Origin: an uncultured Eubacteriales bacterium
GTDB lineage: Bacteria; Bacillota; Clostridia; Christensenellales; Aristaeellaceae
Length of the DNA: 37,164 bases
Reading direction: 5' to 3'
Assembly: GCA_902765305.1 (NCBI GenBank)
Contig: CACWZI010000013.1
Span: 1 to 37,164, forward strand
The position numbers and the translations under genes were made by a program. Shown one piece after another: positions 26,338 to 34,803 of this stretch; within the stretch, counting starts at the first letter, position 1; each line of letters starts with the position of its first letter. Under the pieces are notes generated by a model that ran no database searches, was not told the origin of the DNA, and was given only the letters and a program-made list of their open reading frames with translations.

Positions 26338-27458
26338 GAATCCAACCTCGCGCTGGCGTCCTTGAGCAGTTCGATGATGGGCAGGTGCTGGGGACAGACG
26401 CCCTCGCACTGGCCGCAGGCCACGCAATCGGCGGCGCGACCGTGCCCCTGCCCGATGAGACCTTTGTAGAACGACTTGGGACGGAACTCCTCGTGGTACA
26501 GCTTCATGGTGTTCACGGCGCGGAACACGTCGGGGATGGCGATGTTCATCGGGCACCCGTCGGTGCAGTAGCGGCAGGCGGTGCAGCCGATCTGCTCTAC
26601 GGACATGATGACCCGGCGCACATCCTCCACCACTGCCTTCTCCGCGTTGGTCAGCGGTTCAAAATGGGTGATGGTCTTTATATTGTCGGCCATCTGTTCT
26701 GGGCTCGACATTCCGGAGAGTACGGTCATCACGCCTGGCAGTGAGGCGACGAACCGCAGCGCCCAGGAGGCGACGGAGGCCTCGGGCCGGACGGCCCTGA
26801 ACCTGGCCTCCAGCTCCGGCGTCAGTTTAGCCAGCGTGCCGCCCTTGACCGGCTCCATGACGACGATGGGCACGCACCGGCTGCGCAGGATCTCGTACAG
26901 CCTGCCGGACCGCACCACTGGGTTCTCCCAGTCGGCGTAGTTCAGCTGGATCTGCACGAATTCCACCTCTGGGTGGGCGTCCAGCAGCTTTTCCAGGTAT
27001 TCCGGGCTGCCGTGGAAGGAGAAGCCGAAGTGGTGGATCTGCCCCGCGGCCTTCTTCGCCATCGCCCATTCCCAGCAGTTCAGCCGGTCGTAGGTCTCGC
27101 CGTTGCCGCCTTCCTCGACGGAATGCAGCAGGTAGAAATCGAAGTATTCCACGCCGCAGCGCTCCAGCTGTTCATTGAAGATGCGGTCCCGGTCGGCCTC
27201 CTCCTTCATGCACCAGGCGGGCAGCTTGGTGGCCACCGTGAAGCTGTCCCGCGGGTGGCGCTTCGTCAGGGCTTCCTTGACGATCTTCTCGGAATTGCCG
27301 CCGTGGTAGACATAGGCTGTGTCAAAATAAGTCAGCCCAGCTTCCAGATAGATGTCCGTCATCCGGCAAACCTGCTCCAGGTCGATGACGCCGTCCTTTT
27401 CGGGCAGCCGCATCAGGCCGAAGCCCAGCTTCGGCATTTTGTTCAAATCGATGCTCAT
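26334..27458 (-). CDS. Aldo/keto reductase with 4Fe-4S C-terminal domain
   Basis: A 374-residue reductase. The barrel carries D46 (TYFDTAYVY), Y51, K78 (ATKLP) and H112 (YLLHSV). The C-terminus has two cysteine clusters, CTACRYCTDGCP and CVACGQCEGVCP, matching the 4Fe-4S dicluster tail of anaerobic AKRs that take electrons from ferredoxin. The start at 27458 lies 8 nt after AGGAG (27464 is too close). A paralogue with the same tail lies at 30887-31981. It overlaps the SGNH gene. Confidence 0.9.
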   Translation of the reverse strand: MSIDLNKMPKLGFGLMRLPEKDGVIDLEQVCRMTDIYLEAGLTYFDTAYVYHGGNSEKIVKEALTKRHPRDSFTVATKLPAWCMKEEADRDRIFNEQLERCGVEYFDFYLLHSVEEGGNGETYDRLNCWEWAMAKKAAGQIHHFGFSFHGSPEYLEKLLDAHPEVEFVQIQLNYADWENPVVRSGRLYEILRSRCVPIVVMEPVKGGTLAKLTPELEARFRAVRPEASVASWALRFVASLPGVMTVLSGMSSPEQMADNIKTITHFEPLTNAEKAVVEDVRRVIMSVEQIGCTACRYCTDGCPMNIAIPDVFRAVNTMKLYHEEFRPKSFYKGLIGQGHGRAADCVACGQCEGVCPQHLPIIELLKDASARLDS

Positions 27459-27505
27459 GATCATTTCTCCTGTCTTGTATCGCGTTTCTGTGGGCAGCCG
27501 CATCC

Positions 27506-28432
27506 TTACGGCAGGTACTTGCCGGCGGCGAGGTACAGCTGATACCAGTCGTGGTGCGACAGCTTGACCTTGCTCGCGTCGCAGATGTCCCGCAGGTGAT
27601 CGGGATTCATTGTGCCCGCGATGGCCTGCATTTGGGCCGGATGCCGCAGAATCCACGCGATGGCGATGGCGGTCTTGGAGACGCCCTCCCGCTCCGCGAC
27701 CTCGCCAAGGGCCTTGTTCAGCTCCGGGAAGTCGGGGTTGTCCACGAACGTCCCCTTGAAGAAGCCGTGCTGCAGCGGCGACCAGGCCTGAATCGTGATG
27801 TCGTGCAGGCGGCAGTAGTCCAGGATGTCCCCGTCCCGGTTGATGGAGAACTCGGTGGTCTTGTTGTTCATGTACAGCGGCTGGTCGATCAGCTGGCTCT
27901 GCTCGATGGAGAACTGGAGCTGGTTGAACACCAGGGGTTGCTTCACATACTTTTTGAGCAGCTCGAGCTGCAGGGGCATCACGTTGCTGACGCCGAAGTG
28001 TCTCACCTTCCCGCTGTCCGACAGCTTCTGAAAGGCCTCGGCTACCTCCTCTGGCTCGAAGATGAGGTCGGGGCGGTGCAGCAGCACCACGTCCAGGTAG
28101 TCCGTGCCCAGGCGGCGCAGGCTGTCGTCCACACTTTCGAGGATGTTTTCTTTCGTCCAGTCGAACTCATTGCGCTCAAAGCACAGGCCGACCTTGCTCT
28201 GAAGGATGATGTCCCCGCGCTTGATGCCGGTCTTTGGGAAGGCGTCGCCAAAGCGTTGTTCGCACTCGCCGTTGGTGTAGCAGGTGGCGTGGTCAAAGAA
28301 TGTGACGCCCAGTTCGTAGGCGTTGCGGATGACCTTCGCCGCCTCGTCGATGGACAGCGGTGCCATGCGCATGCAGCCCTGTACGATGGCGGAGACGTTC
28401 TGGGGCCCGTTGACGACATTGATGGTTTTCAT
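27506..28432 (-). CDS. Aldo/keto reductase, YdhF type
   Basis: A 308-residue single-domain NADPH aldo/keto reductase. D47 (TFFDHATCY), Y52, K80 (LQSKVG) and H119 (VVLLHRPD) give the tetrad. It begins MKTINVVNGPQNVSAIVQGC and carries an SRR-type cofactor region near the C-terminus (AIAGTMNPDHLRDI). The substrate is unknown, perhaps short aldehydes or sugars. It starts 15 nt after the Gfo/Idh gene in the same operon. It has no Fe-S tail. Confidence 0.9.
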   Translation of the reverse strand: MKTINVVNGPQNVSAIVQGCMRMAPLSIDEAAKVIRNAYELGVTFFDHATCYTNGECEQRFGDAFPKTGIKRGDIILQSKVGLCFERNEFDWTKENILESVDDSLRRLGTDYLDVVLLHRPDLIFEPEEVAEAFQKLSDSGKVRHFGVSNVMPLQLELLKKYVKQPLVFNQLQFSIEQSQLIDQPLYMNNKTTEFSINRDGDILDYCRLHDITIQAWSPLQHGFFKGTFVDNPDFPELNKALGEVAEREGVSKTAIAIAWILRHPAQMQAIAGTMNPDHLRDICDASKVKLSHHDWYQLYLAAGKYLP

Positions 28433-28447
28433 GATGAGAACACCTCC

Positions 28448-29422
28448 TTAATACCCGATTGCGGCCAGCGCCTTATCCAGCGTCCTCGCGGTGGCAAGAG
28501 TGAAGTCTGCGCTCACATGGGGCTGCTCGCCGAACGCGATGCAGCGCCCCAGCTGAGCGACTTCAAGGCTGTAGTTCTGGGGAACATCCACATAGCGGGT
28601 GATGGTCTGTTCATCCGTGACGACCTGATAGCTCAGCCGCCCAGCCTGGTTGTATTCCGCGTCGGTGCGCAGCACGCCCTTCGTGCCGTGGATCTGCAGC
28701 CGATCCAGCTGCTTGTACTGCTCGGTCGGCAGGGTCATGCCGCAGGTGAAGACAGCGCGGGCGCCGTTGGGGTAGTTCAGTATCCCTGTTGCGAGCCGAT
28801 CCACACCCTGATCGGAGAAATCCGCGACGGCGCATACGCTTTCGGGCTCGCCCAGCAGCCACACGGCCTGGCTGATGCAGTAGCAACCCAGGTCGTACAG
28901 GCTGCCGCCCAGTGTTTCCTTGCGCATGCGGATGTTGGAGAGATCGTAATCGGAGGTGACGAAGGCATTTTCCAGGTAGCATACCTCTCCGATGGTTCCT
29001 TTGTCCAGCTCCACCTTGATCGCGGCGATCAGCGGGCTGTGCAGATAGGCAAAGGCCTCCATGAGGATTATGCCGTTCTCCTTTGCGGCTGCCTGCATTT
29101 CCGCAGCCTGCCCCGCAGAGGGAGCGAGAGGCTTTTCACACAGGATATGCTTGCCTGCCTTCGCAGCCTTGATCACCCATTCATAGTGCAGCGTATTGGG
29201 CAGGGGAATGTAGACCGCTTCAACGACAGGGTCTGCCAGAAGCGCTTCATAGCTGCCATAGGCCTTTTCAAAGCCAAATTCCCTCCTGAATTGTTACGCC
29301 TTCTCAGGACTGCGTCCGGCGATGGCGTACAGCTCGCAATTCTCCGCCAGCTGCATGCCGGGGATGGTACAGCCCCTGGCGATATTGGCCGTGCCCAGTA
29401 CGCCCCATTTGATTTTTCGCAT
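28448..29422 (-). pseudogene. Gfo/Idh/MocA-family oxidoreductase, in-frame TAA
   Basis: MRKIKWGVLGTANIARG is a Rossmann start, and EKPLAPSAGQAAEM carries the conserved Glu-Lys-Pro of the family. Codon 43 is TAA (29294-29296), between AGRSPEKA and QFRREFGFEKAYGS, where relatives have Glu or Gln. The frame is open before and after, and the rest of the protein (about 281 residues) is complete to LDKALAAIGY. A single base change explains it. The product of an intact version would be an NAD(P)-dependent sugar or polyol dehydrogenase. The second half could be made from ATG 29176 but would lack the NAD-binding part. Confidence 0.85.
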
Positions 29423-29456
29423 TTGATTACCTCCTGTTTCGCTCCGTGGTTTTGTA

Positions 29457-30215
29457 TTACAGCGCTATCTCTTCCATGAGCACGGGAATCCTGCAGGCGA
29501 CCGTCACGCCGTATTTCGCGTCAAGGTAGTCCGCGAAGGCCCGGGGATTCCCCGGATTGTCGGCGAACATATCCCAGTGGCCGGGGATGACCAGGCCGGC
29601 TCGAAGCTCGCCCGCGAGATCGACTGCCTCCTGGAACGTCATGTTCCCGATGCAATCGCGGCGATACCGAGCGCCGTCCCTTCCGTTGATCGGCAGCAGC
29701 GCTGCGTCGATGGGACCGAAGGCTTGCAGCAGCGGCAGCATGCCCTCGTAGCGCAGGGTATCGCCCGCATGATAGATTCGCTTTCCGCTGCCCTCGATGA
29801 TGTATTGCAGGCAGGGATAGCGGCCTTCGCCGTCCGGCGAGAGGAATTCATGGGCCGCAGGGATGGCGTGGATCGTGATATCCCCGATTTGCACACACTG
29901 TCCCGCGTCTATGGGCAGCAGTTGCTCTTCAGGAATGCCATCTCCGAGAATCGACTGCCGGTGGATAGACGGGAAAACAAACCTTGCCTTTGGACAGTTT
30001 GATGCCCAAATCCGCCATGCGCCACGGTCGATGTGATCCAGATGATCGTGCGTCCCCACAAATCCATCGATGTCCTTCACTTCTCCGGCGGGAACCGGGG
30101 CGTTGGTTGTGCGTCCCGGACAGTTAGAGGCGAAGTAATCGACGAGGATGGTCGTTCTGCCCATCCGGATTCGCAAGCCCATCTGGCCGAGCCATGCGAT
30201 GGAAACAAGCGACAT
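29457..30215 (-). CDS. Metallo-beta-lactamase-fold hydrolase, UlaG-like
   Basis: A 252-residue MBL hydrolase. The metal site is THDHLDH (H56, H58, D60, H61); IYHAGDTLRYEG, LLPINGRDGARY and VIPGHWDMFADN are family signatures of the UlaG/L-ascorbate-6-phosphate lactonase branch. These hydrolyse lactones or phosphodiesters of sugars. No export signal. The start follows the nitroreductase stop by 4 nt. Intact. Confidence 0.9.
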   Translation of the reverse strand: MSLVSIAWLGQMGLRIRMGRTTILVDYFASNCPGRTTNAPVPAGEVKDIDGFVGTHDHLDHIDRGAWRIWASNCPKARFVFPSIHRQSILGDGIPEEQLLPIDAGQCVQIGDITIHAIPAAHEFLSPDGEGRYPCLQYIIEGSGKRIYHAGDTLRYEGMLPLLQAFGPIDAALLPINGRDGARYRRDCIGNMTFQEAVDLAGELRAGLVIPGHWDMFADNPGNPRAFADYLDAKYGVTVACRIPVLMEEIAL

Positions 30216-30219
30216 CGGA

Positions 30220-30744
30220 TCACACCCTCACGATATAATCGGCCTTTCTCGGCTTCGCCACGGGCTGCTCGCAGGCCGCGTAGCCCAGGGCAATGGATGC
30301 TACGCCTGTCAGCGTTTCGGGCAGCCCCCACTGCTTCAGCAGCGCCTTGCCCTCCGGCAGCTCGAACATCTGCTTGCAGCGGTGGATCCAGCAGGAGCCG
30401 AGGCCGACGGCATAAGCCGCGTTCAGCATATTCGTGCAGACCGCCGCGCCGTCCAGCTCGTGGGTCACGCAGGCCTGCGTCTCAAAGACGAGCAGTATGG
30501 TCGGCGCGCCGTAGTAGGGATGGGCGGCGGGATTGTTCAGCACCTTCGCGTTTAGCGCGTCCACCGCGGCGACGTTTTCCGGGCTCTGCACGGCGACGAT
30601 CTGCACGCCCTGGGTGCCCGCGCCGGTGGGGGCGTAGGTGCCCGCCTCCAGCACGGCGTTCAGCGCTTCATCGGCGATCTGGTCGGGTTTGTAGGCGCGG
30701 ATGGCGCGGCGATTCTTCAATACTTCCAATGCTTCAAGCTTCAT
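30220..30744 (-). CDS. Nitroreductase family flavoprotein
   Basis: A 174-residue FMN protein. LKNRRAIRAYKPDQIADEAL is the N-terminal FMN-binding signature, TYAPTGAGTQGVQIVAV the second loop, and GLGSCWIHRCKQMF the conserved C-terminal FMN loop. It reduces nitro or quinone compounds or flavins with NAD(P)H. The start at 30744 follows AGGAGG. A 142-bp gap to the upstream reductase makes a separate promoter possible, but I see none that is clear. Confidence 0.9.
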   Translation of the reverse strand: MKLEALEVLKNRRAIRAYKPDQIADEALNAVLEAGTYAPTGAGTQGVQIVAVQSPENVAAVDALNAKVLNNPAAHPYYGAPTILLVFETQACVTHELDGAAVCTNMLNAAYAVGLGSCWIHRCKQMFELPEGKALLKQWGLPETLTGVASIALGYAACEQPVAKPRKADYIVRV

Positions 30745-30886
30745 GAAGAGATTCCTCCTGTTGTGTGTTTGGACGATGGGATTGCGCAGGTCAGAGGTGA
30801 ACAATCAGTGTAGAGCAGGATGACAGGAATCGGAGTAAAACGTCTTGCATGGATGCTCGGCGGGCCTTCGGTCAATCTGTTCTCCG

Positions 30887-31981
30887 TTACTCCAATGCTG
30901 CCGCGCACTGCTTGAGGTATTCGATGATGCCCAACTGCTGCGGACAGGCAGCCTCGCACTGTCCGCACTGGATGCAGTCGCTGGCCTTCGCGCCGGAGCG
31001 GGTCTCCCAGGCGTAGTTCTTCCGGGCTTCGTCCAGCTGGCCGAAAATCATCTGCCGGTTCATGGCACCGAAGATATCCGGAATAGGGATGGACATGGGA
31101 CAGCCCGGAACGCAGTAGCGGCAGCCCGTGCACTGTATGGAGGCCACAGCGTCCAGGGCCTCCTGAGCACGCCTGATGACAGCCTGTTCTTTCTCATCAA
31201 GAGGCTTGAAATCCGCCATGAAGGAAAGATTGTCCTTCATCTGTGCCACGTTGCTCATGCCGCTGAGCACGGCCAGCACATCGTCCAGTGACGCTGCGTA
31301 GCGGATCGCCCAGCCCGCAGGGCTAAGGGACGGGTTGGCAGCGGTGAGAATATCCTTTACGAAAGCAGGCGGATCCGCCAGTGTGCCACCCTTGACGGGC
31401 TCCATGATGGTGACCGGCTTATCGTGCTTCCGCGCGACCTCCCAGCAGCGCCGGGACTGCACGCGGGGATTGTTCCAGTCGGCGTAATTGATTTGCAGCT
31501 GCACGAATTCCACCTCCGGATGGGCGGACAGAAGCTCGTCCAGCAGCTCCGGGGAGCCGTGGAAAGAAAAGCCGACGTGCCTGATCTTCCCGGCGGCCTT
31601 CTGCTCCCGGACGAAATCCCACAGGCCATAGAACTCGTATCGCTTGTAGTTGTCGCCCACGCCGGAGAGGGCGTGGAGCAGGTAGTAGTCGAAATAGTCC
31701 GCCTGGGTTCGCTCCAGGCTGGTGAGCAGCTGCGCCCTTGCGTCCTCGGAGCTCTTGGCGACGCGGGCATTCAGCTTGGTGGCGAGAGTGTATTTCTCCC
31801 GTGGATAGCGCTTCACCAGCGCCTCGCGGGTCGCCTCCTCGGAGCCCTCATAGACGAAGGCCGTGTCAAAATAGGTGCCGCCCGCGGCGATGAACAGGTC
31901 AACCATGGTTTTGACCTGCTCAATATCGATCGCGCCGTTTTCCAGCCTGGGCAGCCGCATCAGTCCAAAACCCAACTTCAA
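30887..31981 (-). CDS. Aldo/keto reductase with 4Fe-4S C-terminal domain
   Basis: A 364-residue paralogue of the 26334-27458 gene. The tetrad is D39 (TYFDTAFVY), Y44, K69 (ATKLN) and H103 (YLLHALSG). The tail has CTGCRYCVPGCP and CIQCGQCEAACP. The start is TTG at 31981: AAGGAGG lies 8 nt before it and no ATG fits the frame nearby. It is 42 nt downstream of the iron alcohol dehydrogenase, the first gene of the MerR-controlled operon, so it is among the genes most directly tied to that promoter. Confidence 0.88.
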   Translation of the reverse strand: MKLGFGLMRLPRLENGAIDIEQVKTMVDLFIAAGGTYFDTAFVYEGSEEATREALVKRYPREKYTLATKLNARVAKSSEDARAQLLTSLERTQADYFDYYLLHALSGVGDNYKRYEFYGLWDFVREQKAAGKIRHVGFSFHGSPELLDELLSAHPEVEFVQLQINYADWNNPRVQSRRCWEVARKHDKPVTIMEPVKGGTLADPPAFVKDILTAANPSLSPAGWAIRYAASLDDVLAVLSGMSNVAQMKDNLSFMADFKPLDEKEQAVIRRAQEALDAVASIQCTGCRYCVPGCPMSIPIPDIFGAMNRQMIFGQLDEARKNYAWETRSGAKASDCIQCGQCEAACPQQLGIIEYLKQCAAALE

Positions 31982-32023
31982 ATGGCATCTCCTCCTTGAG
32001 AGTGCATCAACAGGTGTGGTAAT

Positions 32024-33199
32024 TTACAACATAAGCCGGTAGATGTTCGCGCAATCCTCCTCGTTCAGGGTGGTGAAGCCGGAGAGGAGGCCCGTGCGGC
32101 CATTGCCGCGACACAGGGAGTCCACCAGCTTGGGGATGTCCTCCTCCTTCGCCCCCAGTTCGGCGAAATTCTTCGGCATGCCGATGGAGATGAAGAAGCA
32201 ACGCAGGGCCTCGATGCCCGCCTTCGCGGTGACCTCGGGGTGGGCGAAGTCCATCTGGCAGCCCCACACCCGCACGGCCACCTTCGCAAAGCGCATCACG
32301 TCGTGATTCATCACATAGGTGAAGTTGGCCGGCAGCGTCACCGCCAGGCCAGCGCCGTGGGCGCAATCGTACAGCGCGGACAGCTCGTGTTCGATGTCGT
32401 GGCTGGTCCAGTCCTGGCTGCGGCCCACGCCCACGGCGTTGTTGTGGGCCATCATGCCCGCCCACATGATGTTGGCGCGGGCTTCGTAGTTGTCCGGGTC
32501 CGCAATTACCCGCGGGCCCTCGTGGATCATGGTCAGAAGCAGCGCCTCGATCAGCCGGTCGGTGACCTCCACCTCCTTGGTGTTGGTCAGGTACCGCTCG
32601 TAAAGGTGCGCCATGATGTCCGTGATGCCGCAGGCGGTCTGGTAGGGCGGCAGGGTCTGGGTCAGCGCCGGGTTCAGTATGGAGAACTTTGGGCGGATGG
32701 CGTCGCCGGTGGCCCCGCGCTTGAACATACCGTTTTCGTTGGTAATGACGGAATCCGGGCTGCCCTCGCTGCCTGCTGCCGCGATGGTCAGTATGGTGCC
32801 GATGGGCAGGGCCCTGTCGATGTACTTGCCGCAGTAGAAGTCCCAGAAGTCGCCCTCGTGCACCACGCCCGCGGCGATGGCCTTGGAGGAGTCGATGGTG
32901 CTGCCGCCGCCCACGGCCAGCACGAAGTCCACGCCCTCGCGCTTGCACAGGTCGATGCCCTGGTACACCAGGCCGCTCCTGGGATTCGGCTTCACGCCGC
33001 CCAGCTCCACGTAGGGGATGGCCTCGGCCTCAAGGGACGCCTTGACCCGGTCCAGCAGGCCGGAGCGCACCACGCTGCCGCCGCCGTAGTGGATCAGCAC
33101 CTTCGTTCCGCCGAAGCGCTTCACCAGCGCGCCGGCGTCCTGTTCGCGGTCCTTGCCGAAGGCAAAATAGGTGGGGGAGTAGAAATTGAAATTGTTCAT
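32024..33199 (-). CDS. Iron-containing alcohol dehydrogenase
   Basis: A 391-residue Fe-ADH of the YqhD/BdhA (butanol dehydrogenase) type, which reduces aldehydes with NADPH. The dinucleotide loop is VLAVGGGSTIDSSKAI. Metal ligands are D194 and H198 (GITDIMAHLYE), H267 (DWTSHDIEHEL) and H281 (YDCAHGAGLA). Length is typical. It is the first gene after the 19-bp-spacer promoter, and AAAGGAGG precedes the ATG. Together with a divergent MerR regulator this resembles aldehyde-responsive units such as AdhR-adhA of Bacillus. Confidence 0.93.
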   Translation of the reverse strand: MNNFNFYSPTYFAFGKDREQDAGALVKRFGGTKVLIHYGGGSVVRSGLLDRVKASLEAEAIPYVELGGVKPNPRSGLVYQGIDLCKREGVDFVLAVGGGSTIDSSKAIAAGVVHEGDFWDFYCGKYIDRALPIGTILTIAAAGSEGSPDSVITNENGMFKRGATGDAIRPKFSILNPALTQTLPPYQTACGITDIMAHLYERYLTNTKEVEVTDRLIEALLLTMIHEGPRVIADPDNYEARANIMWAGMMAHNNAVGVGRSQDWTSHDIEHELSALYDCAHGAGLAVTLPANFTYVMNHDVMRFAKVAVRVWGCQMDFAHPEVTAKAGIEALRCFFISIGMPKNFAELGAKEEDIPKLVDSLCRGNGRTGLLSGFTTLNEEDCANIYRLML

Positions 33200-33261
33200 G
33201 GAATGGCCTCCTTTTGTCGATTGCGATTGACATATGAAGGGATCTACTGTAAGATATCGAT

Positions 33262-33292
33262 ATTATAGAGCTTAAAGTTACCTCTAAGTCAA
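33262..33292 (-). promoter_or_regulatory. MerR-type promoter with 19-bp spacer and operator
   Basis: On the minus strand, TTGACT (33292-33287) and TATAAT (33267-33262) are 19 bp apart, the long spacing typical of MerR-activated promoters. The spacer holds the inverted repeat CTTAAAGTTACCTCTAAG (33271-33288), much like operators of the AdhR-type MerR regulators. It drives the alcohol dehydrogenase operon. The divergent merR start is at 33327. Confidence 0.82.
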
Positions 33293-33326
33293 TAGATCAA
33301 TTCAAAAAAACAATCCGGAGGGAAAC

Positions 33327-33740
33327 ATGTATACAATCCACGAGGTTTGCGAGAAATCGGGCTTGACGGCGCATACGCTTCGCTATTATGAAAAAGAAGG
33401 GCTTCTGTCCAATGTGAGCAGGAGCCAGGGCGGGTTCCGCCAGTATTCCGATGAAGATTTGGAAGCCGTTGGGCTGATCTGCTGCCTGAAGAATACGGGT
33501 ATGCCACTGTCGGACATAGCGAGGTTTATGGAATTGACCCGCGAGGGCGACCAGACGCTTCGGGAGCGATGCGAGATGCTGAAAAGGCATAAGGAGGTCG
33601 TTTTGGGGAGAATGTCGGAGATGGAGCGTCACCTGGAAAAGGTCACGCATAAGCTCGATCATTTTTCAAGTAAGCTTTCGGAATATGAGAAAAGAACAAA
33701 GCCGGGCAATTTGAACGAGACAGACTTATTCGGTGTGTAG
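33327..33740 (+). CDS. MerR-family transcriptional regulator
   Basis: A 137-residue MerR protein. The winged helix-turn-helix begins MYTIHEVCEKSGLTAHTLRY and continues with GLLSNVSRSQGGFRQYSDED, followed by a long coiled-coil helix (about 85-125) for dimerisation. There is no Cys-rich metal loop. The C-terminus is short, as in aldehyde- or electrophile-sensing members. The gene is divergent from the Fe-ADH operon with the operator between them, so it most likely activates that operon and its own expression. GGAGG lies 6 nt before ATG. Confidence 0.92.
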   Translation: MYTIHEVCEKSGLTAHTLRYYEKEGLLSNVSRSQGGFRQYSDEDLEAVGLICCLKNTGMPLSDIARFMELTREGDQTLRERCEMLKRHKEVVLGRMSEMERHLEKVTHKLDHFSSKLSEYEKRTKPGNLNETDLFGV

Positions 33741-33758
33741 ACAACGGAGGGTTATACC

Positions 33759-34784
33759 ATGCTTACCTATGTCGTCGTGGGATCGGGCTACCGGGCGGAA
33801 TACTTCGGGCGCATCGCCCGGACGTGGCCGGAGCTGTTCAGGACCTGTTACCTGTGCCGCTCGGAAGAGAAGGCGGCGCGGATGCGCGCGAGCACCGGCG
33901 CGGAGGCCGTGCTGACCGCCGAGGCGGCGATGGCCTTCCAGCCGGACTTCGTCGTTGTGGCGGTGGATCGGGGCCATGTGGCCGATGTCGCGGAGGAGTG
34001 GATCGGGCGCGGCTATCCCGTGGTGGCGGAGACGCCCGTGGGCGACACCGAGGAGAAGCTGCAAAGGCTGGAGGCGCTGGCCGGGCGCGGCGCGAAGATC
34101 GTCTGCTGCGAGCAGTACCACCGCTATCCCATCCTCGCCGCGGGTCTGGAGGCCGTCCGGCGGGGCGACATCGGGACGCCGCAATCCGCCTATATCTCCC
34201 TGGCCCACGATTATCACGCCGCCAGCCTGCTGCGCAGGGCGCTGATAATCGGCGGGGAGCGCTATGAAATGCGTGGCGTCCGTTCCGTCGGTCCCGCCGT
34301 GAACACCGATTCCCGCTACGGGGCGATCCTGGACGGCTCCGCGACCGGGGAGGTCCGGGATCGGGTGATGATCGACTATGAATCCGGCAAAACCGCGATC
34401 TACGACTTCGCGCCGCTGCAATACCGATCCTATATCCGCTCGCGCCACTTCACCGTGCGCGGCGATCGGGGCGAGTGGAGCGACACGACGGTATACGGCC
34501 TGGATGGGCGGAACGCGCCCTGCAGGACGGCGCTGATGCCGGAACTGCCGGAGCGCTACCGCTGCCTGGACACCCAGTACCTGCGGGACCTGCGCAAGAC
34601 CTGGCGGCCGGAGCTGTTCCTCGATACCCTCCAGGATGAATACGCCATCGCCACGATCCTCCTGGACATGGGGGACTGCCTGCGGGGCGGGGAATCTCCC
34701 TATCCGCTGTGGGAGGCCGTCGAGGACGCCCGGTTCTGGCTGAGATTGCAGGAGGCGGTCGGGGCCTCCGACGCAAGGCATTGA
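33759..34784 (+). CDS. Gfo/Idh/MocA-like oxidoreductase
   Basis: A 341-residue protein with a Rossmann start (MLTYVVVGSGYRAEYFGRIA) and the family pattern VAETPVGDTEEKL in place of the usual EKPL. A C-terminal alpha/beta domain follows. It would oxidise or reduce a sugar or polyol with NAD(P). Two features are unusual: the catalytic Lys of EKP is replaced (ETP), and CEQYHRYP follows at the next conserved position. The function is therefore less sure. It is 18 nt after merR and 19 nt before the ACT-MBL gene. Confidence 0.8.
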   Translation: MLTYVVVGSGYRAEYFGRIARTWPELFRTCYLCRSEEKAARMRASTGAEAVLTAEAAMAFQPDFVVVAVDRGHVADVAEEWIGRGYPVVAETPVGDTEEKLQRLEALAGRGAKIVCCEQYHRYPILAAGLEAVRRGDIGTPQSAYISLAHDYHAASLLRRALIIGGERYEMRGVRSVGPAVNTDSRYGAILDGSATGEVRDRVMIDYESGKTAIYDFAPLQYRSYIRSRHFTVRGDRGEWSDTTVYGLDGRNAPCRTALMPELPERYRCLDTQYLRDLRKTWRPELFLDTLQDEYAIATILLDMGDCLRGGESPYPLWEAVEDARFWLRLQEAVGASDARH

Positions 34785-34803
34785 TCGGAAGGGGGGCGAG
34801 CCT

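Noticed and set aside
27551-29479. 642-codon plus-strand ORF
   Set aside because: The longest shadow in the window. The minus strand holds two clear enzymes (an AKR and a Gfo/Idh protein) with proper starts.
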